A stretch of 64,000 bases of DNA from positions 434,001-498,000 of the forward strand of contig NZ_JBHSAF010000001.1 in the NCBI RefSeq assembly GCF_042649925.1, in the 5' to 3' direction. Under the pieces are notes generated by a model. That model had not been told where the DNA came from, searched no databases, and saw only the letters and a list, made by a program, of their open reading frames with translations. This document shows, piece by piece, positions 1-8,094 of the stretch (the stretch's first letter is position 1; each line of letters opens with the position of its first letter). This stretch comes from Pseudaeromonas sharmana (GTDB lineage Bacteria; Pseudomonadota; Gammaproteobacteria; Enterobacterales; Aeromonadaceae). The translations under genes and the position numbers were made by a program.

Positions 1-27
1 TGACCAGGCGCGGCGGGTGGCAGGGGG

Positions 28-957
28 TTATTCCGGCACCACCTCGATGGCGGCGCCGGCATGCTGGGCCTGCAACAGGTAATGACGGATCGCGGCAATC
101 GCGTAGCGCACCTTGGCGGGCAAAGCCTCGCGGCTGGTGGTGACCGCATACAGGTTGACCTGGGGCAACTGCCACTGCGGCAAGACGCGCACCAGACTGC
201 CGGCGGCGAGCTCGGGCTGGATATCCAGCTCGAAACGGTGAAACAGCCCCAGGCCCTGCAGATTCAGCGTGGCTAGGGCCTGGGACTCATTGCCCTGGAT
301 GCGGCCGTTCAGCTCCAGCACCCGCTCCTCGCCACTGTGCAGGTGGGTGAACGGAAAGCGGGTCGGGTTGTTGCGGCTGGTGAGGATCAGCATCTGGTGC
401 TGTTGCAGATCTTCCGGCTCGGCCGGGGTGCCCATGCGCGCCAGATACGCGGGGGCGGCAACCAGCACATAGCGCAGCGAGCCGAGCTTGCGCGCCACCA
501 GATTCGAGTCTTCGGCCTCGCCCAGCCGGATCGCCAGATCGACGCGTTCGGCAATCAGATCGACCGGATCATTGGTCGACAGGATGCGCAGTCCGAGCTG
601 CGGATAATCCAGCAGCAGCGGTGCCAGCGCCCGCCCCAGGTGCTGGGCGCCGAACATGATGGTACTGGCGATGCGCAGTTCGCCGCCGGGGGCATCCTGC
701 TGCGCCGCCAGCAACGCCTCGGCCGCCCGGGCTGCGTGCAGCATCTCGCGACAGTGTTCATACACCCCTTCACCCACAGTGGTCAGTGTCAGCTGGCGGG
801 TGGAGCGGTGCAGCAGCACCACGCCGGTCTCCTGTTCCAGCTGGCGCACCTGCTGGCTGACCGCTGACGGGCTCATCTCCAGCAGCCGAGCCGCCGCCGT
901 CATCGAGCCGGATTCCACTACCTGCGCAAACAGCGCTAACCGTTTCATCTGTTCCAT
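28..957 (-). CDS. LysR-family transcriptional regulator
   Basis: 309-residue protein with the usual LysR layout: an N-terminal winged helix-turn-helix (about residues 5-62, including AARLLEMSPSAVSQQVRQLE) and a C-terminal effector-binding domain (about 90-300). It starts MEQMKRLALF; the second Met (MKRL) is an alternative start three codons in. It is divergent from the FUSC/DUF1656/HlyD efflux operon across a ~130-bp gap. LysR regulators often control the adjacent divergent operon in response to an aromatic or other small effector, as AaeR does for aaeXAB in E. coli. That role is inferred here; the effector cannot be read from the sequence. Confidence 0.93.
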   Translation of the reverse strand: MEQMKRLALFAQVVESGSMTAAARLLEMSPSAVSQQVRQLEQETGVVLLHRSTRQLTLTTVGEGVYEHCREMLHAARAAEALLAAQQDAPGGELRIASTIMFGAQHLGRALAPLLLDYPQLGLRILSTNDPVDLIAERVDLAIRLGEAEDSNLVARKLGSLRYVLVAAPAYLARMGTPAEPEDLQQHQMLILTSRNNPTRFPFTHLHSGEERVLELNGRIQGNESQALATLNLQGLGLFHRFELDIQPELAAGSLVRVLPQWQLPQVNLYAVTTSREALPAKVRYAIAAIRHYLLQAQHAGAAIEVVPE

Positions 958-1090
958 TATGAAGCCCTGCTTAATACTCCATGCAGCAAATGGCCTCTAT
1001 TCTAGTGGCTTTTAAAGTAATACTGTAAAAACAAGTTCAGGGCATGACCGTTTGTCCTCTCTCTTTCTACTGGTTTCCCAAGTTATTCTG

Positions 1091-3094
1091 ATGTCTCTGC
1101 ATACATGGCGCTCCCATCCGGCTACGCAGGAGTGGCTGTTCGCCATCAAGGTGTTCAGCGCGGCGATGCTGGCGTTTACCTGCTCTATCCACCTGGGACT
1201 GGAGCGGCCCTATTGGGCCATGATGACGGCCTATATCGTCGCCCAACCGTTTGCCAGCTTGAGCCTGATCAAAGGCACGTCACGGCTGGCCGGTACCTGT
1301 GTTGGCGGTATGGCGGCGCTGCTGCTGACCACGTTGTTTGTACAGTGGCCGCTGTTGCACCTGACGGCGCTGGCGCTGTGGCTGGGCTTGTGCATCTTTC
1401 TGTCGCTGCTGGAACAGAGCCTGTTCAGCTACGCGTTTCTGCTCAGTGGCTACACGGCGCTGTTTATCACGCTGCCGTATGTCGATCACCCCGACACCCT
1501 GTTCATGGTGGCGCTGAACCGGGTCGAGGAGATCGCCATCGGCATCAGCTGTTATCTGCTACTGGATCTGCTGTTGTGGCCGCGGCGTACCGATGCCCGC
1601 TTTCTGCAGCAGTTGGCACAGTGGCAGCAGCAGTTGCTCGGCTGGCAGCAACAGGTGTTGCACGGCGCCGAGGCGGGCGAGAGTCAGGCTGCCGCCAATG
1701 CGATGGGCCCGGACACCCTGCTGCTGCAATTGGGGCAGCTGGAGCAGTTGCGTCCCCAGGCGCTTAGCGATTCGGCACGGCTGCGCGCCCATCAGGCGGT
1801 GCTGATTGAATTACACGGCGAACTGCAGGCGCAGCTGACCCTCGGCCTGGAATTGAGCGATTTGCTGCACGCCTTGTCGGCCGAGCAACGACAGGCGCCC
1901 CAGCTGCAGGCGTTGCTGACCGAGGCGCAGCAGGCACTGGTGACATTGCAGCGTGGCGCGCGCCTGGGCGCGCCGTCGCCGGCGTTACAGACGCTGCAGC
2001 AGGCCTATGAGCTGACACCGGCCTCGCGACTGGCGGCGCTGCTGGGCTACTGGTGGCAGAGTCACCATCTGCGCCAGCAGTTGCATGATTTGCTGGAGCA
2101 GGCACCGACGCGCCGTCGGCGCGTGCGGCGCAGCCATCCCCATGTCGATGTCGGCCGCGCGCTGCAGGCAGCTGCGACCGGATCGATCTCGCTGCTGCTG
2201 TGCGGCCTGGGCTGGATGCTGACCGGCTGGTCGAGCGGCTATCTGGCGGTGATGATGACCGGGGTGGCCTGCTCGCTGTTTGCCGCCAGCGATAACCCGC
2301 TGCTGCCGGCCAAAGGCTTCTTCATCGGATCTTTGCTGTCGATTCCGATTGCCGGGCTATTGTTGTTCGGCCTGCTGCCATGGGTGGATGATTTACCGGG
2401 TCTGATCGCCGTGCTGCTGCCGTTCTTTATCTGGGGCGGGCGGCGCATGGCGCGCCCCGCGACGGCAGCACGCACTGTGCCGCTGGTACTGGGCACGCTG
2501 GCGATGCTGACCTTGAACAACGATGCGCGCATGAGCTTTACCACCTTCCTGAACATGGGGGTGGCGCAGCAGGTGGGGATCGGCATCCCGCTGTTGCTGA
2601 CGGGTGTGCTGCGCCGACTCGGCGCCCAGGTACAGCTGCCGCGTCTGCAGCGTGCGCTGGAGCAGGCGTTGCTGCGCGTCTTGCTGCCGGGCAGTGGCGT
2701 GACGCGGGCCGGGTTCGAGAGCCATGGCCAGGCAATCCTGCTGGGGATGGTACAGCGCTGTGGTGATGAGGCGCGCAGCGTACTCGGTGGCGGCGGCGCG
2801 CTGATCCGCATGGGGCTGGGCCTGTTGCGGCTCGAGAGCCAGACCGGACACCTGTTGCCGCACGGACGAAAAGCCCTGCAAGCCAGCCGCGAGGCACTGA
2901 GGGCGTTTTTTACCCTGCCACCGGTTCAGCGTGCGTCGGGGTTTCCCGTTCTGCTGCAGACCCTCGAGCAGAGTCGTCAGTACCTGTTGCAACCGGCGGG
3001 GGCGACGCCGCCGGCCGCCTTGCAGCAATTTGACCATCTGCTGCTGGCGTTACGGCTGCACCAGTCATTCTTTATTCGCGCATTTCGGAGGTAG
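1091..3094 (+). CDS. FUSC-family inner-membrane efflux protein (AaeB-like)
   Basis: About 667 residues. There are two hydrophobic blocks, each of several membrane helices (about residues 20-165 and 355-510), separated and followed by long hydrophilic stretches. This is the fusaric acid resistance/aromatic acid exporter (FUSC) architecture, close in length to AaeB (655). An in-frame TTG at 1052 would add 13 residues; I prefer ATG 1091 because MSLHTWRSHPATQEW leads straight into the family N-terminus, although its ribosome site is weak. It is followed at 2 bp by a DUF1656 gene and then an HlyD-type periplasmic adaptor, the standard aaeXAB-like set in the order B-X-A. Substrate is unknown, possibly aromatic carboxylates. 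Confidence 0.88.
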   Translation: MSLHTWRSHPATQEWLFAIKVFSAAMLAFTCSIHLGLERPYWAMMTAYIVAQPFASLSLIKGTSRLAGTCVGGMAALLLTTLFVQWPLLHLTALALWLGLCIFLSLLEQSLFSYAFLLSGYTALFITLPYVDHPDTLFMVALNRVEEIAIGISCYLLLDLLLWPRRTDARFLQQLAQWQQQLLGWQQQVLHGAEAGESQAAANAMGPDTLLLQLGQLEQLRPQALSDSARLRAHQAVLIELHGELQAQLTLGLELSDLLHALSAEQRQAPQLQALLTEAQQALVTLQRGARLGAPSPALQTLQQAYELTPASRLAALLGYWWQSHHLRQQLHDLLEQAPTRRRRVRRSHPHVDVGRALQAAATGSISLLLCGLGWMLTGWSSGYLAVMMTGVACSLFAASDNPLLPAKGFFIGSLLSIPIAGLLLFGLLPWVDDLPGLIAVLLPFFIWGGRRMARPATAARTVPLVLGTLAMLTLNNDARMSFTTFLNMGVAQQVGIGIPLLLTGVLRRLGAQVQLPRLQRALEQALLRVLLPGSGVTRAGFESHGQAILLGMVQRCGDEARSVLGGGGALIRMGLGLLRLESQTGHLLPHGRKALQASREALRAFFTLPPVQRASGFPVLLQTLEQSRQYLLQPAGATPPAALQQFDHLLLALRLHQSFFIRAFRR

Positions 3095-3096
3095 GC

Positions 3097-3294
3097 ATGC
3101 TGGAGCTGGATTTGGGCGGCCTGTTGTTGTCGCCATTGTTGTTGGCCGGCTGTCTGGCACTGCTGTTGCAGCCGCTGATCCCGGCGGCCTGTTACCGCTG
3201 GCTGTGGCATCCGCAGCTGGCGCGACTGGCAGTATTGGTGGTGAGTATTTGGGGCCTGTGGCAACTGCTGCAACAGCTGCCGGTCATGATGTAA
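3097..3294 (+). CDS. DUF1656 small membrane protein (AaeX-like)
   Basis: 65 residues, almost entirely hydrophobic, with two predicted membrane helices (about 8-30 and 42-60). The start ATG follows a clear GGAGG ribosome site that overlaps the end of the FUSC gene. DUF1656 proteins regularly sit between a FUSC exporter and an HlyD-type adaptor, as AaeX does in aaeXAB. Their exact function is not established. Its position makes it part of the same efflux operon. Confidence 0.88.
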   Translation: MLELDLGGLLLSPLLLAGCLALLLQPLIPAACYRWLWHPQLARLAVLVVSIWGLWQLLQQLPVMM

Positions 3295-3309
3295 GAGGTA
3301 AGCATCGCG

Positions 3310-4197
3310 ATGCGTTCATTCTGGATCCTGTTGCCACGGGTGGTGGCAACCCTGTTGTTGGTTGGCGGCGCCGTGTTGGCGGCGGTACATCTGTACGACT
3401 ATTACGAGTCGGCGCCCTGGACCCGCGATGCGCGGGTGCGGACCGAACTGGTGCGCGTGGCCGGTGATGTCTCCGGTTTTATCCGCGAGTTGCGGGTAGT
3501 GGATAATCAGCATGTTCATCAGGGCGATCTGTTGTTTGCGATTGATCCCAGCCGTTTTGCGCTGGCGGTGGCGCAGGCTGAGGCCAATGTTGAACGCCTG
3601 ACCCTGACTCAAGCACAAAAGGCGCGGGACGCCAGCCGGGCACAAAAGTTGAACCAGATGATCAGTGAGGCGACGCGCGAGCAGACGATTTCCGAGGCGC
3701 GTATCGCCGCTGCCGAGCTGGAACAGGCCAAGGTGGCGCTACAACAGGCGCGGCTGGATCTGACGCGTACCCAGGTGCGGGCACCGTGCGATGGCTATGT
3801 CACCAACCTCAAGCTGCATGCCGGCGACTATCTGCAGGCGGGCAGCCCGGTGCTGGCACTGCTCAGCGCAAACGAGTTCTATGTCATCGGCTATTTCGAG
3901 GAGACCAAGCTGCCTCGGGTGCAACTGGGGGCACCGGTCGAGGTGCGCTTGATGGGGGTGACGACACCGCTGCGTGGCCATGTCAGCAGCATTGCCAGTG
4001 GCATTCAGGATGATGTGCAAAGTGGCAGCCAGGGTGAACTGGCGGCGGTGAGTCCGACCTTTGAATGGGTGCGCCTGGCGCGACGCATTCCGGTGCGCAT
4101 CGCCCTGGAGGCGTTACCCGCCGGTGTGCTCCTGGTTGCCGGCCAGACGGCAAGTGTCGAAGTGATGACCAGCAAGCAGGCCAGCAGCGGCTTGTAA
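3310..4197 (+). CDS. HlyD/EmrA-type periplasmic adaptor (AaeA-like)
   Basis: 295 residues: an N-terminal membrane anchor (about 8-28), a lipoyl/barrel-sandwich half containing VSGFIRELRVVDNQHVHQGD, a short helical hairpin (about 80-145), the second lipoyl half (TQVRAPCDGYVTNLKLHAGD) and a beta-barrel C-terminus. This is the membrane fusion protein of the efflux unit, linking the FUSC inner-membrane protein to an outer-membrane channel encoded elsewhere. An AGAGGT ribosome site precedes the ATG and the gene lies 15 bp after DUF1656. The family is sure; the substrate is not. Confidence 0.92.
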   Translation: MRSFWILLPRVVATLLLVGGAVLAAVHLYDYYESAPWTRDARVRTELVRVAGDVSGFIRELRVVDNQHVHQGDLLFAIDPSRFALAVAQAEANVERLTLTQAQKARDASRAQKLNQMISEATREQTISEARIAAAELEQAKVALQQARLDLTRTQVRAPCDGYVTNLKLHAGDYLQAGSPVLALLSANEFYVIGYFEETKLPRVQLGAPVEVRLMGVTTPLRGHVSSIASGIQDDVQSGSQGELAAVSPTFEWVRLARRIPVRIALEALPAGVLLVAGQTASVEVMTSKQASSGL

Positions 4198-4698
4198 CGG
4201 CCGCCGTGGAAGGCGTCACGCACACCACCATCAGACGCCGCTGCCGGGGCGGGTGAATCTCGCGGTGTGGCCTTTGTCACCGGGTTGCGGTGATGAGGTG
4301 CCGGGTAAGCGCTGGTTGGCCGACAGTCAGGGCTGCGGCTATGTAAAGTTGTGCAAAGGAGCGCCGAGTGATGTGAGAGACGCTCGACTGGTCGGATTTC
4401 GAGCAAAATGTGCCGTAACCTGGTTTACCTCGTTTTTTCCGATACGTTAAAAACAACAAAATCGGCATATGTTTTTTTAACCTGCTTTTTTCGCGATTAG
4501 TGTAAAGAAAACCGAATTGGCTACTAAAACGCCTTTTTTATACTCGTTTAATGTGATGTGCGTCGCAATGCCGTGGTGTGAACAGGGGGGATTGCCAACT
4601 TGTTTTTCGCCTGAAATGATGCCGCGGACATCGGCGCTGTCGCGCTGCTGCCCGGAGAACACAGAACATTACAACGATTGGCAAAATAGGTGAGAAGT
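4198..4698 (+). other. Intergenic region with no recognised gene
   Basis: About 500 bp between the efflux operon and the cysteine-repeat gene. The last 250 bp are AT-rich and hold a plausible sigma-70 promoter (4517-4544), implying a leader of roughly 150 nt for the next gene. Short reading frames here have no ribosome site or family likeness. No convincing terminator was seen after the HlyD gene. Confidence 0.5.
4517..4544 (+). promoter_or_regulatory. Candidate sigma-70 promoter for the cysteine-repeat protein
   Basis: TTGGCT (4517-4522; 4 of 6 against TTGACA), a 16-bp spacer, then TATACT (4539-4544; 5 of 6 against TATAAT). It would start transcription near 4551, leaving a ~150-nt untranslated leader before the ATG at 4699. 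Found by eye only. Confidence 0.45.
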
Positions 4699-5256
4699 AT
4701 GCTGAGCATGAACAAGCTGATGCTGGTTTCCGCAATAAGTTTCGGTCTGTGCGGCAGTGTGATGGCGGCGGATGCCGTCAACTGCCATAACGTCCGCAAC
4801 GGTAACCATGCCGACTGTGCCCGTACCAAGGTCAACATCAACCAGCGCAATGACGTGGTGGACTGCAGCAATGCGGCCAATGGCAACAAGGATGAGTGTG
4901 CGCGCATCAAGGTCAACGCTAACCAGCGCAATGACGTGGTGGACTGCAGCAATGCGGCCAATGGCAACAAGGATGAGTGTGTGCGCATCAAGGTCAACGC
5001 TAACCAGCGCAATGATGTGGTGGACTGCAGTAATGCGGCCAATGCCAACAAGGATGAGTGTGCGCGCATCAAGGTCAACGCTAACCAGCGCAATGATGTG
5101 GTGGACTGCAGCAATGCGGCCAATGGCAACAAGGATGAGTGTGTGCGCATCAAGGTCAACGCTCACCAGCGCAATGATGTGGTGGACTGCAGCAATGCGG
5201 CCAATGGCAACAAGGCCGAATGCTCCCGTGCCAAGTTCAATGTGCGGCACGGTTGA
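4699..5256 (+). CDS. Secreted tandem-repeat protein with cysteine pairs, unknown function
   Basis: About 185 residues. A Sec signal peptide (MLSMNKLMLVSAISFGLC, probable cut after SVMA) is followed by six related units. The first is diverged (CHNVRNGNHADC); the rest are near-identical 27-residue units built around CSNAANGNKDEC followed by ARIKVNANQRNDVVD. Each unit has two cysteines ten residues apart, and units are rich in Asn and Asp. Export to an oxidising compartment suggests one disulfide per unit or a metal-binding array (inference). I chose ATG 4699 after AGGTGAG; GTG 4690 and ATG 4708 are alternatives. It stands alone with its own candidate promoter and a strong terminator. I do not recognise a family. 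Confidence 0.8.
   Translation: MLSMNKLMLVSAISFGLCGSVMAADAVNCHNVRNGNHADCARTKVNINQRNDVVDCSNAANGNKDECARIKVNANQRNDVVDCSNAANGNKDECVRIKVNANQRNDVVDCSNAANANKDECARIKVNANQRNDVVDCSNAANGNKDECVRIKVNAHQRNDVVDCSNAANGNKAECSRAKFNVRHG
4840..5244 (+). repeat. Five tandem 81-bp coding repeats
   Basis: Units begin at 4840, 4921, 5002, 5083 and 5164, exactly 81 bp apart, and differ at only a few positions. Each codes for 27 residues with two cysteines. Near-identity at the DNA level points to recent duplication or gene conversion and to possible copy-number variation between strains. Confidence 0.95.
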
Positions 5257-5440
5257 ACGAGCCTACAACCTACAACAACCGGATAATAATAAACGCCATG
5301 CAACCTGTCCCGGTCTGACCGGACAGCGAAGAACACGATGACCATGCACCGCCCTCCGCTACCGGCGTGACCGGCAGCAGAGAGCACGGCAAAAAACTGG
5401 TCTGCCTATTTTGCTGGCAGAAAACAATAACGACAAATCA

Positions 5441-5475
5441 ACAGACAGGCGGCCGACACCGCCTGTCTGTTTTTG
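5441..5475 (+). terminator. Rho-independent terminator after the cysteine-repeat gene
   Basis: A perfect 12-bp stem, ACAGACAGGCGG (5441-5452) with CCGCCTGTCTGT (5459-5470), loop CCGACA, followed by TTTTTG. It lies 185 bp after the stop codon. The surrounding 5257-5708 shows no gene I can support. Confidence 0.9.
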
Positions 5476-5708
5476 TTTTGCCGGCTGGAGCGGGAGGCGC
5501 GCGCCGGTTAAGTGCGGCCTTGCCCCCAAATCAGAGCGTAATGATTGGGTCTGGCAACTAACTCGGTTAGTATCAACGCCTTATCGCATGAGGTGGGCAT
5601 GGCCCGTCGCTCAGGCGGAGTGGATGAGCGCGCCGGGCCGGGTGTTGGTTGTCATGGCAGATGCGGCTCGGCGTTTGTTGATGGATTGGATGACGATAAG
5701 GGGCTCTT

Positions 5709-6521
5709 TTGCGCTATTTAGTCGTTTTGCTGCTGGGCGTTCTGGCCGGGTGTGCCTCCCGGGTCCCTAACGGGATTTACCAGGATCAATGTCCGGATGA
5801 TCGTTGCACCATGCGTCTGTATGTCGGGCGCGAACAGGTACCTTGTGCGCTGGTGGTCCGGGTTGGAGAGAAGGGGCTGTTGCGAGCCTGCGAGTTAAAC
5901 AGCCTGGGTGAGGATAACTACTCGATGTTGCTGATCAGCCAGACCGCGGAGGGCGACATCAAGATCAGTCGTGATCGACCAAAGTTGCATTATGACCGTG
6001 GAGAGCGTTCAGTCCTGTTGCACCTCACCGCCAGGAACCCGGCAGATAATCAGGATATTACGCTGCGCTTTATTCCCGGCAGCGAAAATCCCGTTTTCAA
6101 TCCGCCATGGCCGGCTCTGGCCGCCGCAGACCCTGACGACGAGGCACCGGATCTGGGGATGAGTGATGATGCGCTGGCCAAGGCACAGGTTGGCTCCTGG
6201 GTGATAGCCCCCAAGGATGCTGATTACAGCAAGCATGGCTTCATCAGCGTTTATCACGCCAACGGCCAGGTGGATGGTTATGCCTACGCCGATGTGGCTT
6301 GCCAAAAACCGACCAGAACCGTGCATGGCCACTGGAAGATTGAAGCCGGCCAGCTGAAGTTGACCATCAGTGGCAGCTCGGATCCGGAGGCTTATCCGGT
6401 GGGGGCCGCGACGACCGACACCATCATGCAGGTGGGTAACGACAAGCAGGTGCTCAAAGCCAGTGACGGCACTTATCTCTATCGCTTGAAGCGTGATACC
6501 TGCGTAGTGCCTAAATCCTGA
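5709..6521 (+). CDS. Putative lipoprotein, unknown function
   Basis: 270 residues starting at TTG 5709, placed by a TAAGGGG ribosome site at good spacing. There is no in-frame ATG before the lipobox. The N-terminus RYLVVLLLGVLAGC is a lipoprotein signal, with Cys15 as the lipidated residue and serine at +3, consistent with outer-membrane sorting in enteric-type bacteria. The mature part has two soluble halves: residues about 20-125, and 150-270 (VGSWVIAPKDADY to the C-terminus), where HGHWKIEAGQLKLTI resembles small beta-rich domains. No family is recognised. It is monocistronic and convergent with metK. Confidence 0.78.
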   Translation: MRYLVVLLLGVLAGCASRVPNGIYQDQCPDDRCTMRLYVGREQVPCALVVRVGEKGLLRACELNSLGEDNYSMLLISQTAEGDIKISRDRPKLHYDRGERSVLLHLTARNPADNQDITLRFIPGSENPVFNPPWPALAAADPDDEAPDLGMSDDALAKAQVGSWVIAPKDADYSKHGFISVYHANGQVDGYAYADVACQKPTRTVHGHWKIEAGQLKLTISGSSDPEAYPVGAATTDTIMQVGNDKQVLKASDGTYLYRLKRDTCVVPKS

Positions 6522-6603
6522 TCCCTGGCAGAGGGGCAAGATGAGGGTGTAAGAAGGGGATGAAAGAATAGGGCGTAAAAATAGGGCGTAAGAACAGAAC
6601 AAA

Positions 6604-6631
6604 AAAAGAGGAGGCCAGGGCCTCCTCTTTT
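6604..6631. terminator. Bidirectional terminator between the lipoprotein gene and metK
   Basis: AAAAGAGGAGGC (6604-6615), loop CAGG, GCCTCCTCTTTT (6620-6631). The A-tract on the left and T-tract on the right let it work for both convergent genes. Confidence 0.9.
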
Positions 6632-6651
6632 CAATGCTGTGGAGCTTGGCC

Positions 6652-7806
6652 TTATTTCAGACCCGCCGCATCACGCAGCAGTGCGGCTTTGTCAGTCTGT
6701 TCCCACGGGAACTCTTCGCGACCGAAGTGACCGTAGGCGGCTGTGGCCTGATAGATGGGACGCTTCAGATCCAGCATTTCAATCAGGCCATAGGGGCGCA
6801 GATCGAAGAATTGACGCACCAGCTTGATCAGCTCGGACTCATCCAGCTTGCCGGTACCAAAGGTTTCGACGCTGATCGAGGTCGGCTCGGCGACGCCGAT
6901 GGCGTAAGAGACCTGGATCTCGCAACGGTCGGCCAGTCCGGCGGCGACGATGTTCTTGGCCACATAGCGTGCGGCGTAGGCAGCGGAGCGGTCAACCTTG
7001 GACGGATCCTTGCCAGAGAAGGCGCCACCACCGTGACGGGCCATGCCGCCGTAGGTGTCGACGATGATTTTGCGGCCGGTCAGGCCACAGTCACCCATGG
7101 GGCCGCCGATGACAAAACGACCAGTCGGGTTGATGAAGTACTTGGTATCACGAGTCAACCATTCAGACGGCAGTACCGGCTTGATGATCTCTTCACGTAC
7201 CGCTTCAACCAGATCGTCATAGCCAATGGCTTCGTCGTGCTGGGTAGACAGCACGACGGCATCGATACCCTGGATCTTGCCATGGCTGTCGTAGGCAAAC
7301 GTGATTTGACTCTTGGCATCCGGACGCAGCCACGGCAGGGTGCCGTTCTTGCGCACTTCGGACTGACGCTTCACTAGACGGTGGGCATAGGTGATCGGTG
7401 CCGGCATCAGTACGTCGGTTTCATTGGTTGCGTAACCGAACATCAGACCCTGGTCGCCGGCACCCAGCTCTTTGGGATCCTTGCGGTCAACGCCCTGGTT
7501 GATATCCGGGGATTGCTTGCCGATGGCGCTCAGTACGGCGCAGGAGTTGGCATCGAAGCCCATATCGGAGTGAACATAACCGATCTCGCGCACCGTGTTG
7601 CGCACCAGCTCTTCGATATCAACCCAGGCGGAGGTGGTGATTTCACCACCAACCAGGACCATGCCAGTCTTGACGAAGGTTTCACAGGCGACACGCGCCA
7701 TGGTGTCTTGCGCCAGAATGGCATCAAGCACCGCATCGGAAATCTGGTCGGCAATCTTGTCGGGATGTCCTTCAGAGACAGATTCGGAAGTAAACAGTCG
7801 GGCCAT
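6652..7806 (-). CDS. metK: S-adenosylmethionine synthetase
   Basis: 384 residues, the same length as E. coli MetK. It makes S-adenosylmethionine from methionine and ATP in the cytoplasm. It begins MARLFTSESVSEGHPDKIAD; the GHPDK segment binds ATP. The family hexapeptide GAGDQG and the glycine-rich loop GGGAFSGKD are both present. The start at 7806 is set by an AGAGAGAATC leader and the conserved N-terminus; a longer frame to 7839 is unlikely. The promoter side contains tandem Met-box-like octamers, so repression by MetJ with S-adenosylmethionine is likely. Confidence 0.98.
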   Translation of the reverse strand: MARLFTSESVSEGHPDKIADQISDAVLDAILAQDTMARVACETFVKTGMVLVGGEITTSAWVDIEELVRNTVREIGYVHSDMGFDANSCAVLSAIGKQSPDINQGVDRKDPKELGAGDQGLMFGYATNETDVLMPAPITYAHRLVKRQSEVRKNGTLPWLRPDAKSQITFAYDSHGKIQGIDAVVLSTQHDEAIGYDDLVEAVREEIIKPVLPSEWLTRDTKYFINPTGRFVIGGPMGDCGLTGRKIIVDTYGGMARHGGGAFSGKDPSKVDRSAAYAARYVAKNIVAAGLADRCEIQVSYAIGVAEPTSISVETFGTGKLDESELIKLVRQFFDLRPYGLIEMLDLKRPIYQATAAYGHFGREEFPWEQTDKAALLRDAAGLK

Positions 7807-7864
7807 GATTCTCTCTACTGTTCGGGCGACGCCGGGCATCGCGAGTGGAATAAGGGTTGTGAAT

Positions 7865-7888
7865 AGATGTATTCACATCTGGACGTCT
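7865..7888 (-). promoter_or_regulatory. Probable MetJ operator (three tandem Met boxes) upstream of metK
   Basis: On the metK strand the sequence reads AGACGTCC, AGATGTGA, ATACATCT as three adjacent octamers; the Met-box consensus is AGACGTCT (7, 5 and 6 of 8 matches). A TAGAAT hexamer lies directly upstream. MetJ dimers bind two or more adjacent boxes, and metK is a known MetJ target in Enterobacterales and Vibrio. The operator is seen by pattern; MetJ itself is not in the window. Confidence 0.7.
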
Positions 7889-8094
7889 ATTCTATTTTCA
7901 CTGTGTCGCCTTTGCCAGCAAAAAATAGTCCAAAATCGAGCCCATGCCATATAGATGCATCCTTGCTCGGCGATAACGCTTGCGTTCGCATAACAACTGC
8001 GCAGATTCGAGATAACATTTGCGCAGCAACAGGGTGTTTGGGACAATACGCGCCCCAAACTGGCATAGAGCAATTAAGACCCCAGGAGTTACAG

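Noticed and set aside
4548..5250. Two long minus-strand frames across the cysteine-repeat gene
   Set aside because: Periodicity of the 81-bp repeat keeps them open. The plus strand has a signal peptide, ribosome site, promoter and terminator.
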